Source of the DNA: Pseudoclavibacter sp. RFBB5
Lineage (GTDB): Bacteria; Actinomycetota; Actinomycetes; Actinomycetales; Microbacteriaceae
Assembly (NCBI RefSeq): GCF_002931555.1
Contig: NZ_PSTZ01000005.1
Location: 1 to 64,000, forward strand
Reading direction: 5' to 3'
DNA: 64,000 nucleotides
Shown here: piece after piece, positions 1 to 8,587 of the stretch
Layout of the letters: each line of letters begins with the position of its first letter
How positions within the stretch are numbered: position 1 is the stretch's first letter
Notes under the pieces: model-generated
The model's database searches: none
What the model was told of the DNA's origin: nothing
The model's input: the letters and a program-made list of their open reading frames with translations, nothing else
Made by a program: the position numbers and the translations under genes

Positions 1-77
1 CGAACCCGGAAGCTAAGACTCTCAGCGCCGATGGTACTGCAGGGGGGACCCTGTGGGAGAGTAGGTCACCGCCGGAC
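1..77 (+). rRNA. rrf: 5S ribosomal RNA, 3' part
   Basis: The first 77 bases match the conserved 3' two thirds of bacterial 5S rRNA: CCGGAAGCTAAG near the start, GCGCCGATGGTACTGC in the middle and GGGAGAGTAGGTCACCGCC at the end. The 5' third lies outside the window. A strong terminator follows directly, so this is the end of an rRNA operon. The exact 3' base is estimated. Confidence 0.95.
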
Positions 78-87
78 TTCTTCATGA

Positions 88-146
88 GCCGGGGTTGGTT
101 GGTGAGTGAGCAGAGATGCTCCTCGCCCACCAACCCCGGCTTTTTT
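88..146 (+). terminator. Intrinsic terminator of the rRNA operon
   Basis: A long GC-rich stem (left arm from 88, right arm ending at 140, two mismatches) is followed by six T at 141-146. It begins about ten bases after the 5S gene. It would also act on the minus-strand operon that ends at 171. Confidence 0.9.
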
Positions 147-170
147 GTTGCCCGAAAACCCCCCCGTTGC

Positions 171-1478
171 CTACAGTCGACCAGTCGCCTTCAGCTCGAT
201 GTAGTGGTCGGCGATCGCAGGAGGCAGCGCCGACGGGGTACCCGTGACCGTGTCCCCGCCAAGACGACGAACCGTCTGGCGGACCCGCTCCTGATCCAGC
301 AAGGCCCGCTCGGCGGCCGAGGCCGCGTACGTCTGCTCGCGGGTATCCCGGCGGAGCGCCACCTCGTGCACATCCGGATTCAGCACCGACCCGAGCACCA
401 CCACGTGCTTGCTCGCCAGCTGCGGCAGAGCGGCGATCACCGGTTCGAGCGTGCCACCCGTCTCGAGCGTCGAGAGGATCACGACAAGCGACCGATGCGT
501 CGTCACACCGCGCACGAGGCCGGGGATCGCCCGCCAGTCCGTGGCGATCAGCTCAGGCTCCACATCCGCGAGGGACTCGACCATGCGGCTCAGCAGCTCG
601 GCACCGGAGACGCCCTGGATGCGTGCGCGCACACGGCGGTCCCAGGCCACCACGTCCACCCGATCGCCAGCACGAGTCGCAAGCGCCGCCAGCAGCAGCG
701 CCGACTCGATCGCCGTATCCAAACGCGTCTCATCGGCAACACGGGCCGCAGAGGTGCGTCCGGTATCGATGACGATGACCACACGGCGGTCGCGCTCCGG
801 GCGCCACGTTCGCACGACGAGGTCCTGGCGCCGAGCCGTGGCGCGCCAATCGATCGAACGGACGTCATCCCCTCGGACATACTCGCGCAGCGAATCGAAC
901 TCGGTCCCCTGCCCGCGAACCATGAGACGCGTCGCCCCATCCAGCTCCCGCAGCCGCGCGAGACGCGACGGCAGATGCTTGCGCGAATTGAACGGGGGCA
1001 GCACCCGGAGCACGCCGCGGTCGGCGAGGCTCACCTGCCGGGCAGCCAAGCCCATGGGCCCCCAGCTCCTGAGGGTGACGAGCTCGGACCTCCGGTCGCC
1101 GCGACGCGAAGGACGAAGCGGGAACTCCGCCACACGTCGCTCGCCGGACGGCACATCGAGCTTGGGTCGCTGCTGCGTTGCACCCGCGGTCGGCTCCCAG
1201 CCGTCCCTGACCTGGAGCCGGAGCGTGCGCGATCCCCGGTTCGTGATCGCGACCCTGCTCACGGCGTGTTCCCCCAGCCGTACTCGAGCGGGCAGGTCAC
1301 GCTCGATCTCGACCTGGCGCGGGGCGCTGGCGAGCAAGACGTCTGCAATCGACGTCAGGAGAACGAAGAGCAGCCAGATCGCGAGCGTCACGTACGCAGA
1401 CTCCGCTGTCTGCCCGAAGATCACCACTGGGACCGCGCCGACCGCAGTCAGGAGCACCAGACGTCCGCTCACCACCAT
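171..1478 (-). CDS. DUF58 domain-containing membrane protein
   Basis: This 435-residue protein starts with two hydrophobic segments (about 6-24 and 30-50). After an extracytoplasmic-like beta-rich stretch it carries the DUF58 core, recognisable by GTEFDSLREYVRGDDVRSID and the following DWRATARR at about residues 190-230. A von Willebrand-like Asp (VIVIDTGR) follows. DUF58 proteins are regularly encoded next to MoxR ATPases and are thought to work with them as chaperone-like assembly factors for envelope or secreted complexes; the substrate is unknown. It is the last gene of a five-gene minus-strand operon, 55 bases after moxR. The family call is firm and the function is inferred from context. 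Confidence 0.9.
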   Translation of the reverse strand: MVVSGRLVLLTAVGAVPVVIFGQTAESAYVTLAIWLLFVLLTSIADVLLASAPRQVEIERDLPARVRLGEHAVSRVAITNRGSRTLRLQVRDGWEPTAGATQQRPKLDVPSGERRVAEFPLRPSRRGDRRSELVTLRSWGPMGLAARQVSLADRGVLRVLPPFNSRKHLPSRLARLRELDGATRLMVRGQGTEFDSLREYVRGDDVRSIDWRATARRQDLVVRTWRPERDRRVVIVIDTGRTSAARVADETRLDTAIESALLLAALATRAGDRVDVVAWDRRVRARIQGVSGAELLSRMVESLADVEPELIATDWRAIPGLVRGVTTHRSLVVILSTLETGGTLEPVIAALPQLASKHVVVLGSVLNPDVHEVALRRDTREQTYAASAAERALLDQERVRQTVRRLGGDTVTGTPSALPPAIADHYIELKATGRL

Positions 1479-1533
1479 GCGCTCACGCTTCCCTTCAGAC
1501 CTGCAACTTCGACGAGCACCCGCAGCTGCCGGA

Positions 1534-2487
1534 TCAGATGGGTACCTGGACCTGCGCGAGGATCGAGCGGAGGATCGCGTCCGCGCCGACCCCCTCGAGC
1601 TCGGCTTCCGGTCGAAGCTGCAGTCGGTGCCGAAGCACCGGAAGCGACATCGCCTGCACGTGGTCGGGCGTCACCGCCTGGTACCCGCTGAGGTACGCGA
1701 ATGCCTTGCTCGCCGACATGAGGGCGGTCGCCCCGCGAGGAGAGACGCCCATGCGAACGGACGGCGACTGGCGGGTGGCCCGAGCGATATCGACGATGTA
1801 CGCGAGCACGTCCGCCCGGACATCGACAGCCGCCGCCTCGGCCTGAGCGCGCCTGAGCTCCTCGGCCGTGAGCGCGCTTCGCACCCCTGCGGCGCGCAGG
1901 TCCCGGGGAGAGAACCCCGCGGCATGCCGGCGCAGCACCTCGAACTCGGCGTCTCGAGACGGCAGCTCGAGCACGAGCTTCAGAAGGAAGCGGTCGAGCT
2001 GAGCCTCCGGGAGGGTGTACGTGCCCTCGTACTCGATGGGGTTCATGGTCGCGGCGACGAGGAAGGGGGAGGGGAGCGCGCGCGTCACCCCGTCCGCGGA
2101 CACCTGACGTTCCTCCATCGCCTCGAGCAGGGCCGACTGGGTCTTCGGCGGCGTGCGGTTGATCTCATCGGCGAGCAGGATGTTCGTGAACACCGGGCCC
2201 TCGCGGAACTCGAACTCGCCAGCGGCAGCGTCGTAGACCAGTGAGCCCGTGATGTCACCTGGCATGAGGTCTGGCGTGAACTGCACGCGCTTCGTGTCGA
2301 GCGACAGCGTCTCGCTCAGGGTCCGCACGAGGAGGGTCTTGCCGACCCCTGGAATGCCCTCGAGCAGGGCGTGACCGCCGGCGAGCAGGGCGACGAGGAG
2401 ACCGTCAACCGCTCGCTCCTGTCCGACGACGGCCTTGGCGACCTCGCCTCTGACTCGCTGCAGTGCTTCACGGACATCGGTGCTCAT
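1534..2487 (-). CDS. MoxR family AAA+ ATPase
   Basis: This 317-residue AAA+ protein has a Walker A motif (GIPGVGKT, about residue 43), a Walker B (LLADEINR) and the MoxR-typical PPKTQSALLEAMEERQV. It also has the sensor region AATMNPIEYEGTYTLPEAQLDRF. MoxR ATPases are thought to use ATP to mature or insert metal cofactors or to assemble partner complexes together with DUF58 or VWA proteins. A clear ribosome site (GGAGG) precedes the ATG. The start overlaps the end of the DUF4350 gene by 20 bases, which indicates tight co-expression. Length and motifs are normal for the family. Confidence 0.95.
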   Translation of the reverse strand: MSTDVREALQRVRGEVAKAVVGQERAVDGLLVALLAGGHALLEGIPGVGKTLLVRTLSETLSLDTKRVQFTPDLMPGDITGSLVYDAAAGEFEFREGPVFTNILLADEINRTPPKTQSALLEAMEERQVSADGVTRALPSPFLVAATMNPIEYEGTYTLPEAQLDRFLLKLVLELPSRDAEFEVLRRHAAGFSPRDLRAAGVRSALTAEELRRAQAEAAAVDVRADVLAYIVDIARATRQSPSVRMGVSPRGATALMSASKAFAYLSGYQAVTPDHVQAMSLPVLRHRLQLRPEAELEGVGADAILRSILAQVQVPI

Positions 2488-3772
2488 ACTGGCCTCCGGA
2501 TTTCTCGGCGGTGGAACTCTGATCGGTGGTGCTGGGGCCCGTGCTGACGGGACCGCGGCCGGGGTCAGCCGCTTCGGCGACCGCTCGTTCCAGGGTCAGC
2601 AGGGCCTGGCTGAGGTCGAGCAGCTCGGCCTCGCTGCCGGGGACGGCGTCAAGGAGGGTCCAGGCGATGGCTGCTCGGTTCGCGCCGAGGATGGCCGCGC
2701 TCGAGGTGATGATCTCCTGCACGCTGCTGGCTTTGGCCAGCCCGAGCGACTTCGCGAGCCGGGTGGTCGTGCCGATGCGGAGGTTGTCGAGCGCGCGCAG
2801 ACGCGCGCGCTGCTGGGCGTAGAGCCGTCCGCGGCCGTGCATGGTCTCCGACGCCTCGACGATCACCGGCAGGCGCTCCTCGACGAGCGGCCCGAAGCGG
2901 CGACCGCGCCAGACCATGACCGCGAGCAGCGTGGCGAGGGCGATCAGGATGCTCGGCGTCAGCCAAGGCGGCACGAACGCATCGAGTGAGGGCTCGACGC
3001 CGAAGACGGCCTCCGCGTCCGAGATTCCAGGCGTGTACCAGACGAGCGACTGGGTCTGTCCAAGCACCGCGAGCCCCATGGCCGCGTTCGCGGAGCTCAG
3101 CACGTCGCCGTTGCTCAGGTTGTCCGTCGCCCCCAGCGCGGAAAGCGTCGTCCCCGAGGCAAGCGTCGTCTCGACGTAGGCGAATCGCTCCGACTCGGCG
3201 TAGCAGGCGCTGCCGCCCGCGGCAGCGTCGTCGAGCTGATAGAGCCGAGCTCCTCGCTGCGAGATCTCGGGTGCCAGCTCGGAGAGGGGCGCAGCGCATT
3301 CCGCGCCCGCCTCGACGACATCGCCCGCTTCACCCGCGGCCCCGACCCCACCGACCGTGATCGCCCCGCCGAAGGCTTCGAGGAGGCCGCGGCTCGGAGC
3401 GAGCAGGACAACCCTGTCCGCGTCCAGGTCAGCGATCTGAGCCGCCAGCTCATCGACCGCGATGCCGTCGCGGTCGTGCACGACCAACGTCGTCTCCCCC
3501 TCGGCGTCCTGGAGCCGCGACCGGGCGTCATCGATGCTCTCCGCGCTGCTCGTCTGAACTCCCTGCTCGCCGAGCACGGTGAACACGGCTTTCGCCCCAT
3601 TGGGGCGTGCGGAGTCGACACCGAGATAGGGGGAGTTGGCGCTCGCGACACCGCCCGCGATGAGCGCGCTGGTCACGGCGATCACGACGGCGCCTACGGC
3701 GATGAGGAGCCACGGACGTGCTCGCCTCAAACGCTCTGCGATCGTCGGCGTCGCTTCCTGCGTGAGGCTCAT
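2468..3772 (-). CDS. DUF4350 domain-containing membrane protein
   Basis: This 434-residue protein has an N-terminal membrane segment (about 19-43), an extracytoplasmic DUF4350 region and a second membrane segment near residues 270-290. In the DUF4350 region, a sequence like NSPYLGVDSARPNGAKAVF and a following TSSAESIDDARSRL resemble a GATase-like fold. A cytoplasmic tail follows. DUF4350 proteins occur in clusters with MoxR, DUF58 and DUF4129 proteins, as here. No catalytic residue can be named. The start codon overlaps the stop of the DUF4129 gene as ATGA, so the two are probably translationally coupled. The role is inferred only from the cluster. Confidence 0.88.
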   Translation of the reverse strand: MSLTQEATPTIAERLRRARPWLLIAVGAVVIAVTSALIAGGVASANSPYLGVDSARPNGAKAVFTVLGEQGVQTSSAESIDDARSRLQDAEGETTLVVHDRDGIAVDELAAQIADLDADRVVLLAPSRGLLEAFGGAITVGGVGAAGEAGDVVEAGAECAAPLSELAPEISQRGARLYQLDDAAAGGSACYAESERFAYVETTLASGTTLSALGATDNLSNGDVLSSANAAMGLAVLGQTQSLVWYTPGISDAEAVFGVEPSLDAFVPPWLTPSILIALATLLAVMVWRGRRFGPLVEERLPVIVEASETMHGRGRLYAQQRARLRALDNLRIGTTTRLAKSLGLAKASSVQEIITSSAAILGANRAAIAWTLLDAVPGSEAELLDLSQALLTLERAVAEAADPGRGPVSTGPSTTDQSSTAEKSGGQYEHRCP

Positions 3773-4446
3773 GAGGCGCGACCCGAGAACGAGGTGAGCG
3801 CCACCGGCTTGGCCGCCTGCAGCGCCGAATCGACCTCGCGCAACGCGAGCCAGTCGTCCTCTGATGCGCCGAGGCCCAGGTATCTGGCCGCGTTGAACGA
3901 CCGGGCAGCTCGGTGCAGCCCGGGCGCCTGCCCCGGAAACGCAGAGGTCGTCGTCTCAGCGACGGCCGTCGCGGTCATGCCGGGGCTCAGTGCGATCACG
4001 GTGCGGTCATGCACGGCCCGCGCGAGCGCCCTGAACTGCTCGATCACGGCAGTCTCGAAGTCACCCCGTGCCCCCGCGGCGGCGGCGGAGGCCCGCAGCT
4101 CCTGCGCGGAGCGCTCGTCACCGTCGAACAGATCAGGTGAGAGCGCCGACCTGCGCCTCGCGCGCTGGACGAGGATCGGGCGACCCACGAGCAACGCGAT
4201 GACGGCGAGGACGACGATCGCGCCGAGCACGAGCGCGATCGGCGAGAGCCCACCGGGAACGCCGTCGATGGGCTGCAGGATGTCGTTGACCCAGTTCCAG
4301 AAGTCATCGATCCACAGGTCGAGCCAGGTCGGCGAGGCCTGCGTGTACTCGCTCTTGGCGAGCTCGCCCTGCAGCAGGTCTCGGGCTCGGTCCTCATCGA
4401 TCTCCAGAGGGGGCTCTCCGGAGCCGGCCCAGGGGCCAAAGCCCAT
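3769..4446 (-). CDS. DUF4129 domain-containing protein
   Basis: The ATG at 4446 gives a 225-residue protein that fits the family. It has a soluble N-terminal part, one membrane helix at about residues 68-93 and a cytoplasmic C-terminal DUF4129 region with ERSAQELR and the helical FETAVIEQFRALARAVHDR. DUF4129 domains accompany DUF58/MoxR operons and transglutaminase-like proteins; their biochemical role is unclear. The start overlaps the stop of the upstream membrane protein gene by one base (TGATG). The same frame stays open far upstream, but that stretch is antisense-like low-complexity Arg/His/Pro sequence and is not coding. Confidence 0.88.
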   Translation of the reverse strand: MGFGPWAGSGEPPLEIDEDRARDLLQGELAKSEYTQASPTWLDLWIDDFWNWVNDILQPIDGVPGGLSPIALVLGAIVVLAVIALLVGRPILVQRARRRSALSPDLFDGDERSAQELRASAAAAGARGDFETAVIEQFRALARAVHDRTVIALSPGMTATAVAETTTSAFPGQAPGLHRAARSFNAARYLGLGASEDDWLALREVDSALQAAKPVALTSFSGRAS

Positions 4447-5744
4447 CAGCGCGCGTATCCCGGAGCGGTCATGGGCGCCGGGTGCTGCTCCCGCTGCACA
4501 TCGAAGTCGGCGTCGGTGATCTCCGCGCCAGCTGACGACTGCTCCGCGTACCGCTGGAGGGTCACGCCGAGCCCTTCCTTCCGCATCCGCAGATCGAAGT
4601 ACAGGATCGTGGCGTTTCCGCTGGTGAGCACGAGGACGATCGCCCCGAGCAGGACCTGCAGCGCTGAGGTGAGCAGCAGGATGACTGCGAAGGCGACGAT
4701 CGTGCCGGCCTGCGGTTCCGTCGACTGCCCGGTGCCGAGCGGCGTGAGGATGACCTGGCCCATGCTGACGGCCAGTTGCGCGACCGTCGAGACCGCCCCC
4801 GTCGCGAAGTTCAGGATCACCTGGATGACGACCACGATGCCGAGCACCCGCCAGAAGTTGCCGTGGGAGAGACCCCAGCTGCGCCGGATGGCCGCGATGG
4901 GCCCGAGCCCCTCGAGCACGATGGCACTCGGAGCGAACATGATCTTGATGCCCACCCACACCATGAGGACGACCGTCGCGCCGCCCAGCAGCAGCGTGAA
5001 GATCACGCCGAGACCGATGGAACCGGCCATCGTCGCCTCGTCTGCTCCTGAGCCAGAGAGGACCATGAACAGGATGAACGGGATGAGCAGCCAGCCGATG
5101 GCGATGAGGAGGAGCGAGCCGACGCCGACGATCAGCGCATAGCCGATGAGGCGCCAGATGCCGCGCCACCCGGCGCGCCAGGCTTCCTTGAAGCCGAGCT
5201 TCTCGCCGATCGCCCCGCGTGCGACGACGCGCACGAGAATGCCCTGCAGGAGCGCCGAGCCGACGCCGGCGATGGCCAAGCCGAAGAGCGCGGCGAGCGA
5301 GGTCAGCGTGATGGAGGACACCAGCATCGGCGTGATGTCCTCCTGGCTTCCGCCGAATGGGATGCGCGTGAACATGAGCATGCCGACGACCACCGGAAGG
5401 AGACTCGCGAAGAGCGTGGTCGCGCCCATGACGATGACGGCGCTGCCGAGGGTCGTCTTGTGGGACGTGCGGAAGAGCCGGAAGGTGGCGGCGAGCGCAT
5501 CCCCGAACGCGAGTGGACGCAACGGGAACAGGCCAGGAGTCGGGGCCGGCATCCACTGACCACCGGGCCGCTGCCCGTACCCGGATTCCGGCGGAGGGCC
5601 GTACTGCCAGTTCGACGAGCCGGGGGCAGGCTGCGGCGCGGGCCACTGGGCTCCCTGCTCGAACCCGCCGCTCGACGGCGCTCCGGGTGGCGGCGGATAC
5701 GCGTGGTTGGGCTCTGGTGCGTGCTCGTATGGGCCATGCGTCAC
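4446..5744 (-). CDS. Polytopic membrane protein with glycerophosphoryl diester phosphodiesterase membrane-domain similarity
   Basis: Starting at GTG 5744, the 432-residue protein has a Pro/Gly/Gln-rich disordered N-terminus of about 80 residues and then at least six hydrophobic segments with amphipathic loops. This resembles the membrane domain often annotated as glycerophosphoryl diester phosphodiesterase membrane domain, but no phosphodiesterase catalytic domain is present. It is the first gene of the MoxR/DUF58 operon and is divergent from mtrA. No strong ribosome site is visible before the GTG, so the mRNA may be leaderless or nearly so. A longer frame reaches 5921, but that extension lacks family-like sequence. 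Function is unknown; an envelope role is inferred. Confidence 0.8.
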   Translation of the reverse strand: MTHGPYEHAPEPNHAYPPPPGAPSSGGFEQGAQWPAPQPAPGSSNWQYGPPPESGYGQRPGGQWMPAPTPGLFPLRPLAFGDALAATFRLFRTSHKTTLGSAVIVMGATTLFASLLPVVVGMLMFTRIPFGGSQEDITPMLVSSITLTSLAALFGLAIAGVGSALLQGILVRVVARGAIGEKLGFKEAWRAGWRGIWRLIGYALIVGVGSLLLIAIGWLLIPFILFMVLSGSGADEATMAGSIGLGVIFTLLLGGATVVLMVWVGIKIMFAPSAIVLEGLGPIAAIRRSWGLSHGNFWRVLGIVVVIQVILNFATGAVSTVAQLAVSMGQVILTPLGTGQSTEPQAGTIVAFAVILLLTSALQVLLGAIVLVLTSGNATILYFDLRMRKEGLGVTLQRYAEQSSAGAEITDADFDVQREQHPAPMTAPGYAR

Positions 5745-5809
5745 CCGCCCATCGTGGCATACTGCTCGCCGCGCTCTCTGGGTTGAGCCTCTGAGGAGGC
5801 TACGCCCGC

Positions 5810-5815
5810 TACGCT
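5810..5815 (+). promoter_or_regulatory. Possible -10 element for mtrA
   Basis: TACGCT fits the actinobacterial TANNNT -10 pattern and would give a 5' leader of about 40 bases before mtrA. No good -35 hexamer is visible at 17 bases. The stretch 5745-5862 serves both divergent operons. Confidence 0.35.
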
Positions 5816-5862
5816 GAGGGAACCGCCCGGTCTCGTGCGGGTTCTGGAACAGGGAGGGTTCT

Positions 5863-6552
5863 GTGGGCGAACGCATCCTCGTGGTCGATGACGACCTCGC
5901 GCTCTCGGAGATGATCGGCATCGTGCTCAGAGCTGAGGGCTACGAACCGGAGTTCTGCGGTGACGGCGCGGCTGCCCTCGGCGAGTTCCGTCGGGTCAAG
6001 CCGGAGCTCGTGCTGCTCGACGTCATGCTCCCTGGGCTCGACGGCATCCAGATCTGCCACCTGCTGCGCGCCGAATCCGGGACCCCGATCATCATGCTCA
6101 CCGCGAAGTCGGACACGACCGACGTGGTGCGCGGCCTCGAGGCCGGTGCCGACGACTACATCGTCAAGCCGTTCAACCCGAAGGAGCTCGTCGCACGCAT
6201 CAAGACGCGACTTCGCGCCAGCCAGCCGGAGGTGCAGAGCATCATCCGCGTCGGCGACCTGACCCTGAACGTGAACGCGCACGAGGTCCTGCGAGGCGAC
6301 GAGCAGATCAACCTGACGCCTCTCGAGTTCGACCTGCTCCTGACCCTCGCGGCGAAGCCGCAGAAGGTCTTCACGCGCGAGGAGCTCCTCGAGCAGGTCT
6401 GGGGCTACCAGTACAAGGCGGATACGCGACTCGTGAACGTGCACGTGCAGCGCCTGCGCGCGAAGGTCGAGCACGACCCGGACCATCCGAAGATCGTGGC
6501 GACGGTTCGCGGCGTGGGCTACCGCGCTGGGAACACCACCGCATTCTCCTGA
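5863..6552 (+). CDS. mtrA: Response regulator MtrA
   Basis: This 229-residue OmpR-type regulator has a receiver domain with the acidic pair Asp9-Asp10, the phospho-acceptor Asp53 (LVLLDVMLPGLDG) and the conserved Lys in DDYIVKPFNPKEL. A winged-helix DNA-binding domain follows (LTPLEFDLL, RVGYRAG). The next genes are mtrB and lpqB, the canonical actinobacterial order, which supports the MtrA assignment over other OmpR regulators. MtrA controls cell-wall hydrolase, division and replication genes in related bacteria. The GTG start is preceded by AGGGAGG at good spacing. Confidence 0.97.
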   Translation: MGERILVVDDDLALSEMIGIVLRAEGYEPEFCGDGAAALGEFRRVKPELVLLDVMLPGLDGIQICHLLRAESGTPIIMLTAKSDTTDVVRGLEAGADDYIVKPFNPKELVARIKTRLRASQPEVQSIIRVGDLTLNVNAHEVLRGDEQINLTPLEFDLLLTLAAKPQKVFTREELLEQVWGYQYKADTRLVNVHVQRLRAKVEHDPDHPKIVATVRGVGYRAGNTTAFS

Positions 6553-6553
6553 C

Positions 6554-8587
6554 GTGAGCGCAGTGATACCGCGCGCGACCTCCACCTCTCCTCGGTCCTC
6601 AGACGTCGACACGGAGGGCATCCGCGTCCCCTACCGGTGGCGGTCCGCCCGCGGCGTGTGGCGGAACCTCGTGTTCCTCTGGCGCACGTCGCTGCCATTC
6701 CGAACGATCGCGCTCTCGGTCGCGCTGACGACCGCGACGGTGCTCTCGGTCGGTTTCGTCATGTCGAACTCGATCGCGAGCGACCTCTTCAACTCGAGGC
6801 TTCGGCCGCTCGTCTCCGAGACCGAGCGTGCCGTGACGGCGGCCCAGACCGTCTTCGCGTCGGGCGAGGAGACGGACAGCGCGGCCCTGGAGACGCTGCA
6901 GACCGTCGCAGTGGATGCGGCGCAGGACTCCGCGGCGAACAGCTACGGCGTCATCTTCATGCAGAGCGGGTCAGGGACGGGTGAGCAGTCGAACGAGCTG
7001 CGAGCACTCGCGAAGGGACCCGTGTCCGCAGACCTCGTCTCCGATGAGCTGAAGGAAGCGGTCAGCGCAGGGGCGGACACGACCGCGACCGGTGCCGCGT
7101 CGACCTCCCCGCAGACGCACTATCAGTCGATCGCGCTCGTCGACGAGCTCGGCAACGTCGTCCCCGGCATCGTCATCGGCTCAACCGTCACCGTGCAGAA
7201 CCTCGGCCAGTACGAGATGTACTTCGTGTACTCGATGGAGGAGACCCAGCAGACGCTCGACTTCGTGCAGCGCACCCTCGTCGTCGCCATGATCGTGCTG
7301 GTCCTGCTCGTCGCCGTCATCACGGGATTCGTCATGCGCGCCGTCATCCAGCCCATCCGCGAGGCGGCGAAGACGAGCCGACGCCTCGCCGCCGGCCACC
7401 TCGAGCAGCGTGTCCCAGAGTCCGGCGAGGACGACATCGCCACGCTGGCGAGATCGTTCAACGAGATGGCGGACAGCCTGCAGGACCAGATCGAGCGGCT
7501 CGCGAACCTGTCCCAGGTGCAGCAGCGCTTCGTCTCGGACGTCTCGCACGAGCTGCGGACGCCGCTCACGACCATCCGTCTCGCCGGTGGGATGCTCTTC
7601 GACCGACGTGATGACTTCGACACCGTCACGGCTCGCTCGGTCGAGCTGCTGCACGACCAGATCGAGCGGTTCGAGATCCTCCTCGCCGATCTCCTCGAGA
7701 TCTCGAGGTACGACGCGGGCGCGGTGGAGATCCTGCGCGAATCGAACAGCCTCGCGACGGTCGCCGACGACGTCATCGGGGCCATGACCCCGGTCGCGCT
7801 CGACCACGGCACACGCCTCGTCCTCAAGGCACCAGGCGGATACGGCGAGTCGGAATTCGACGCACGTCGCATCAACCGGGTCGTGCGCAATCTCCTCGGG
7901 AACGCCATCGAGCACGGGGAGGCCAAGCCCATCGTGGTCTCTGTCGATTCCAACGAGTCGGCGGTCGCCCTCTCGGTGCGCGACTACGGCATCGGCATGA
8001 CCGAGGCGGAGCGGACGAGGGTCTTCGACCGGTTCTGGCGCGCTGATCCGTCCCGCAAGCGCACGATGGGCGGGTCGGGGCTCGGGCTCGCGATCTCGCT
8101 CGAGGACGTCCGCCTGCACGAAGGACGCCTCGAGGTGTGGTCCGAGCCCGGCAAGGGGACGAACTTCCGGCTCACGCTCCCGCGGTTCGTGGGTGGCAAG
8201 ATCATGGGGTCGCCGCTCCCACTCGAGCCGGGTGACGCCGGGGCCGCGACCATCACGATCGAGCAGGAGGACGTGTCCTCCGAGGCGTTCACCGACGAGG
8301 ACGTCGACACGCAGCCCATCGAGCTCCCTGACCTCGTCGGCATGCGCTCCTCGAACGCGGAGCCGATCGTCTCCTCGGCCCCCACGAACTCGATGGACGT
8401 CATCGAGACCGCCTCCCTGGACGAGCCGACGCAGGCACCAGCACCCTGGGACGACGCCGAGGCGGTCGTCGTGACGAGCTCGGCCCCCGACTCCGTGCCG
8501 TCGCTTCCCAGCAGCGACCACGACGATGGCCTGGACAGCGGCAACGCCGGCGCGAGCCGCGATCAGGACCAGGAGGACCCGAAGTGA
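6554..8587 (+). CDS. mtrB: Sensor histidine kinase MtrB
   Basis: This 677-residue membrane kinase has a first membrane helix at about 51-71, an extracytoplasmic sensor region, a second helix at about 241-263 and a HAMP domain. The dimerisation box is VSDVSHELRTPLTTIR with phospho-acceptor His332. The ATPase domain has N (NLLGNAIEHG), G1 (DYGIGM) and G2 (GGSGLGLAIS) boxes. A long acidic, probably disordered tail (about 545-677) follows the kinase core. It is the partner of MtrA, one base downstream of it. The GTG start directly follows the mtrA stop, and its last bases overlap the lpqB start, so the three genes form one transcript. Confidence 0.97.
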   Translation: MSAVIPRATSTSPRSSDVDTEGIRVPYRWRSARGVWRNLVFLWRTSLPFRTIALSVALTTATVLSVGFVMSNSIASDLFNSRLRPLVSETERAVTAAQTVFASGEETDSAALETLQTVAVDAAQDSAANSYGVIFMQSGSGTGEQSNELRALAKGPVSADLVSDELKEAVSAGADTTATGAASTSPQTHYQSIALVDELGNVVPGIVIGSTVTVQNLGQYEMYFVYSMEETQQTLDFVQRTLVVAMIVLVLLVAVITGFVMRAVIQPIREAAKTSRRLAAGHLEQRVPESGEDDIATLARSFNEMADSLQDQIERLANLSQVQQRFVSDVSHELRTPLTTIRLAGGMLFDRRDDFDTVTARSVELLHDQIERFEILLADLLEISRYDAGAVEILRESNSLATVADDVIGAMTPVALDHGTRLVLKAPGGYGESEFDARRINRVVRNLLGNAIEHGEAKPIVVSVDSNESAVALSVRDYGIGMTEAERTRVFDRFWRADPSRKRTMGGSGLGLAISLEDVRLHEGRLEVWSEPGKGTNFRLTLPRFVGGKIMGSPLPLEPGDAGAATITIEQEDVSSEAFTDEDVDTQPIELPDLVGMRSSNAEPIVSSAPTNSMDVIETASLDEPTQAPAPWDDAEAVVVTSSAPDSVPSLPSSDHDDGLDSGNAGASRDQDQEDPK

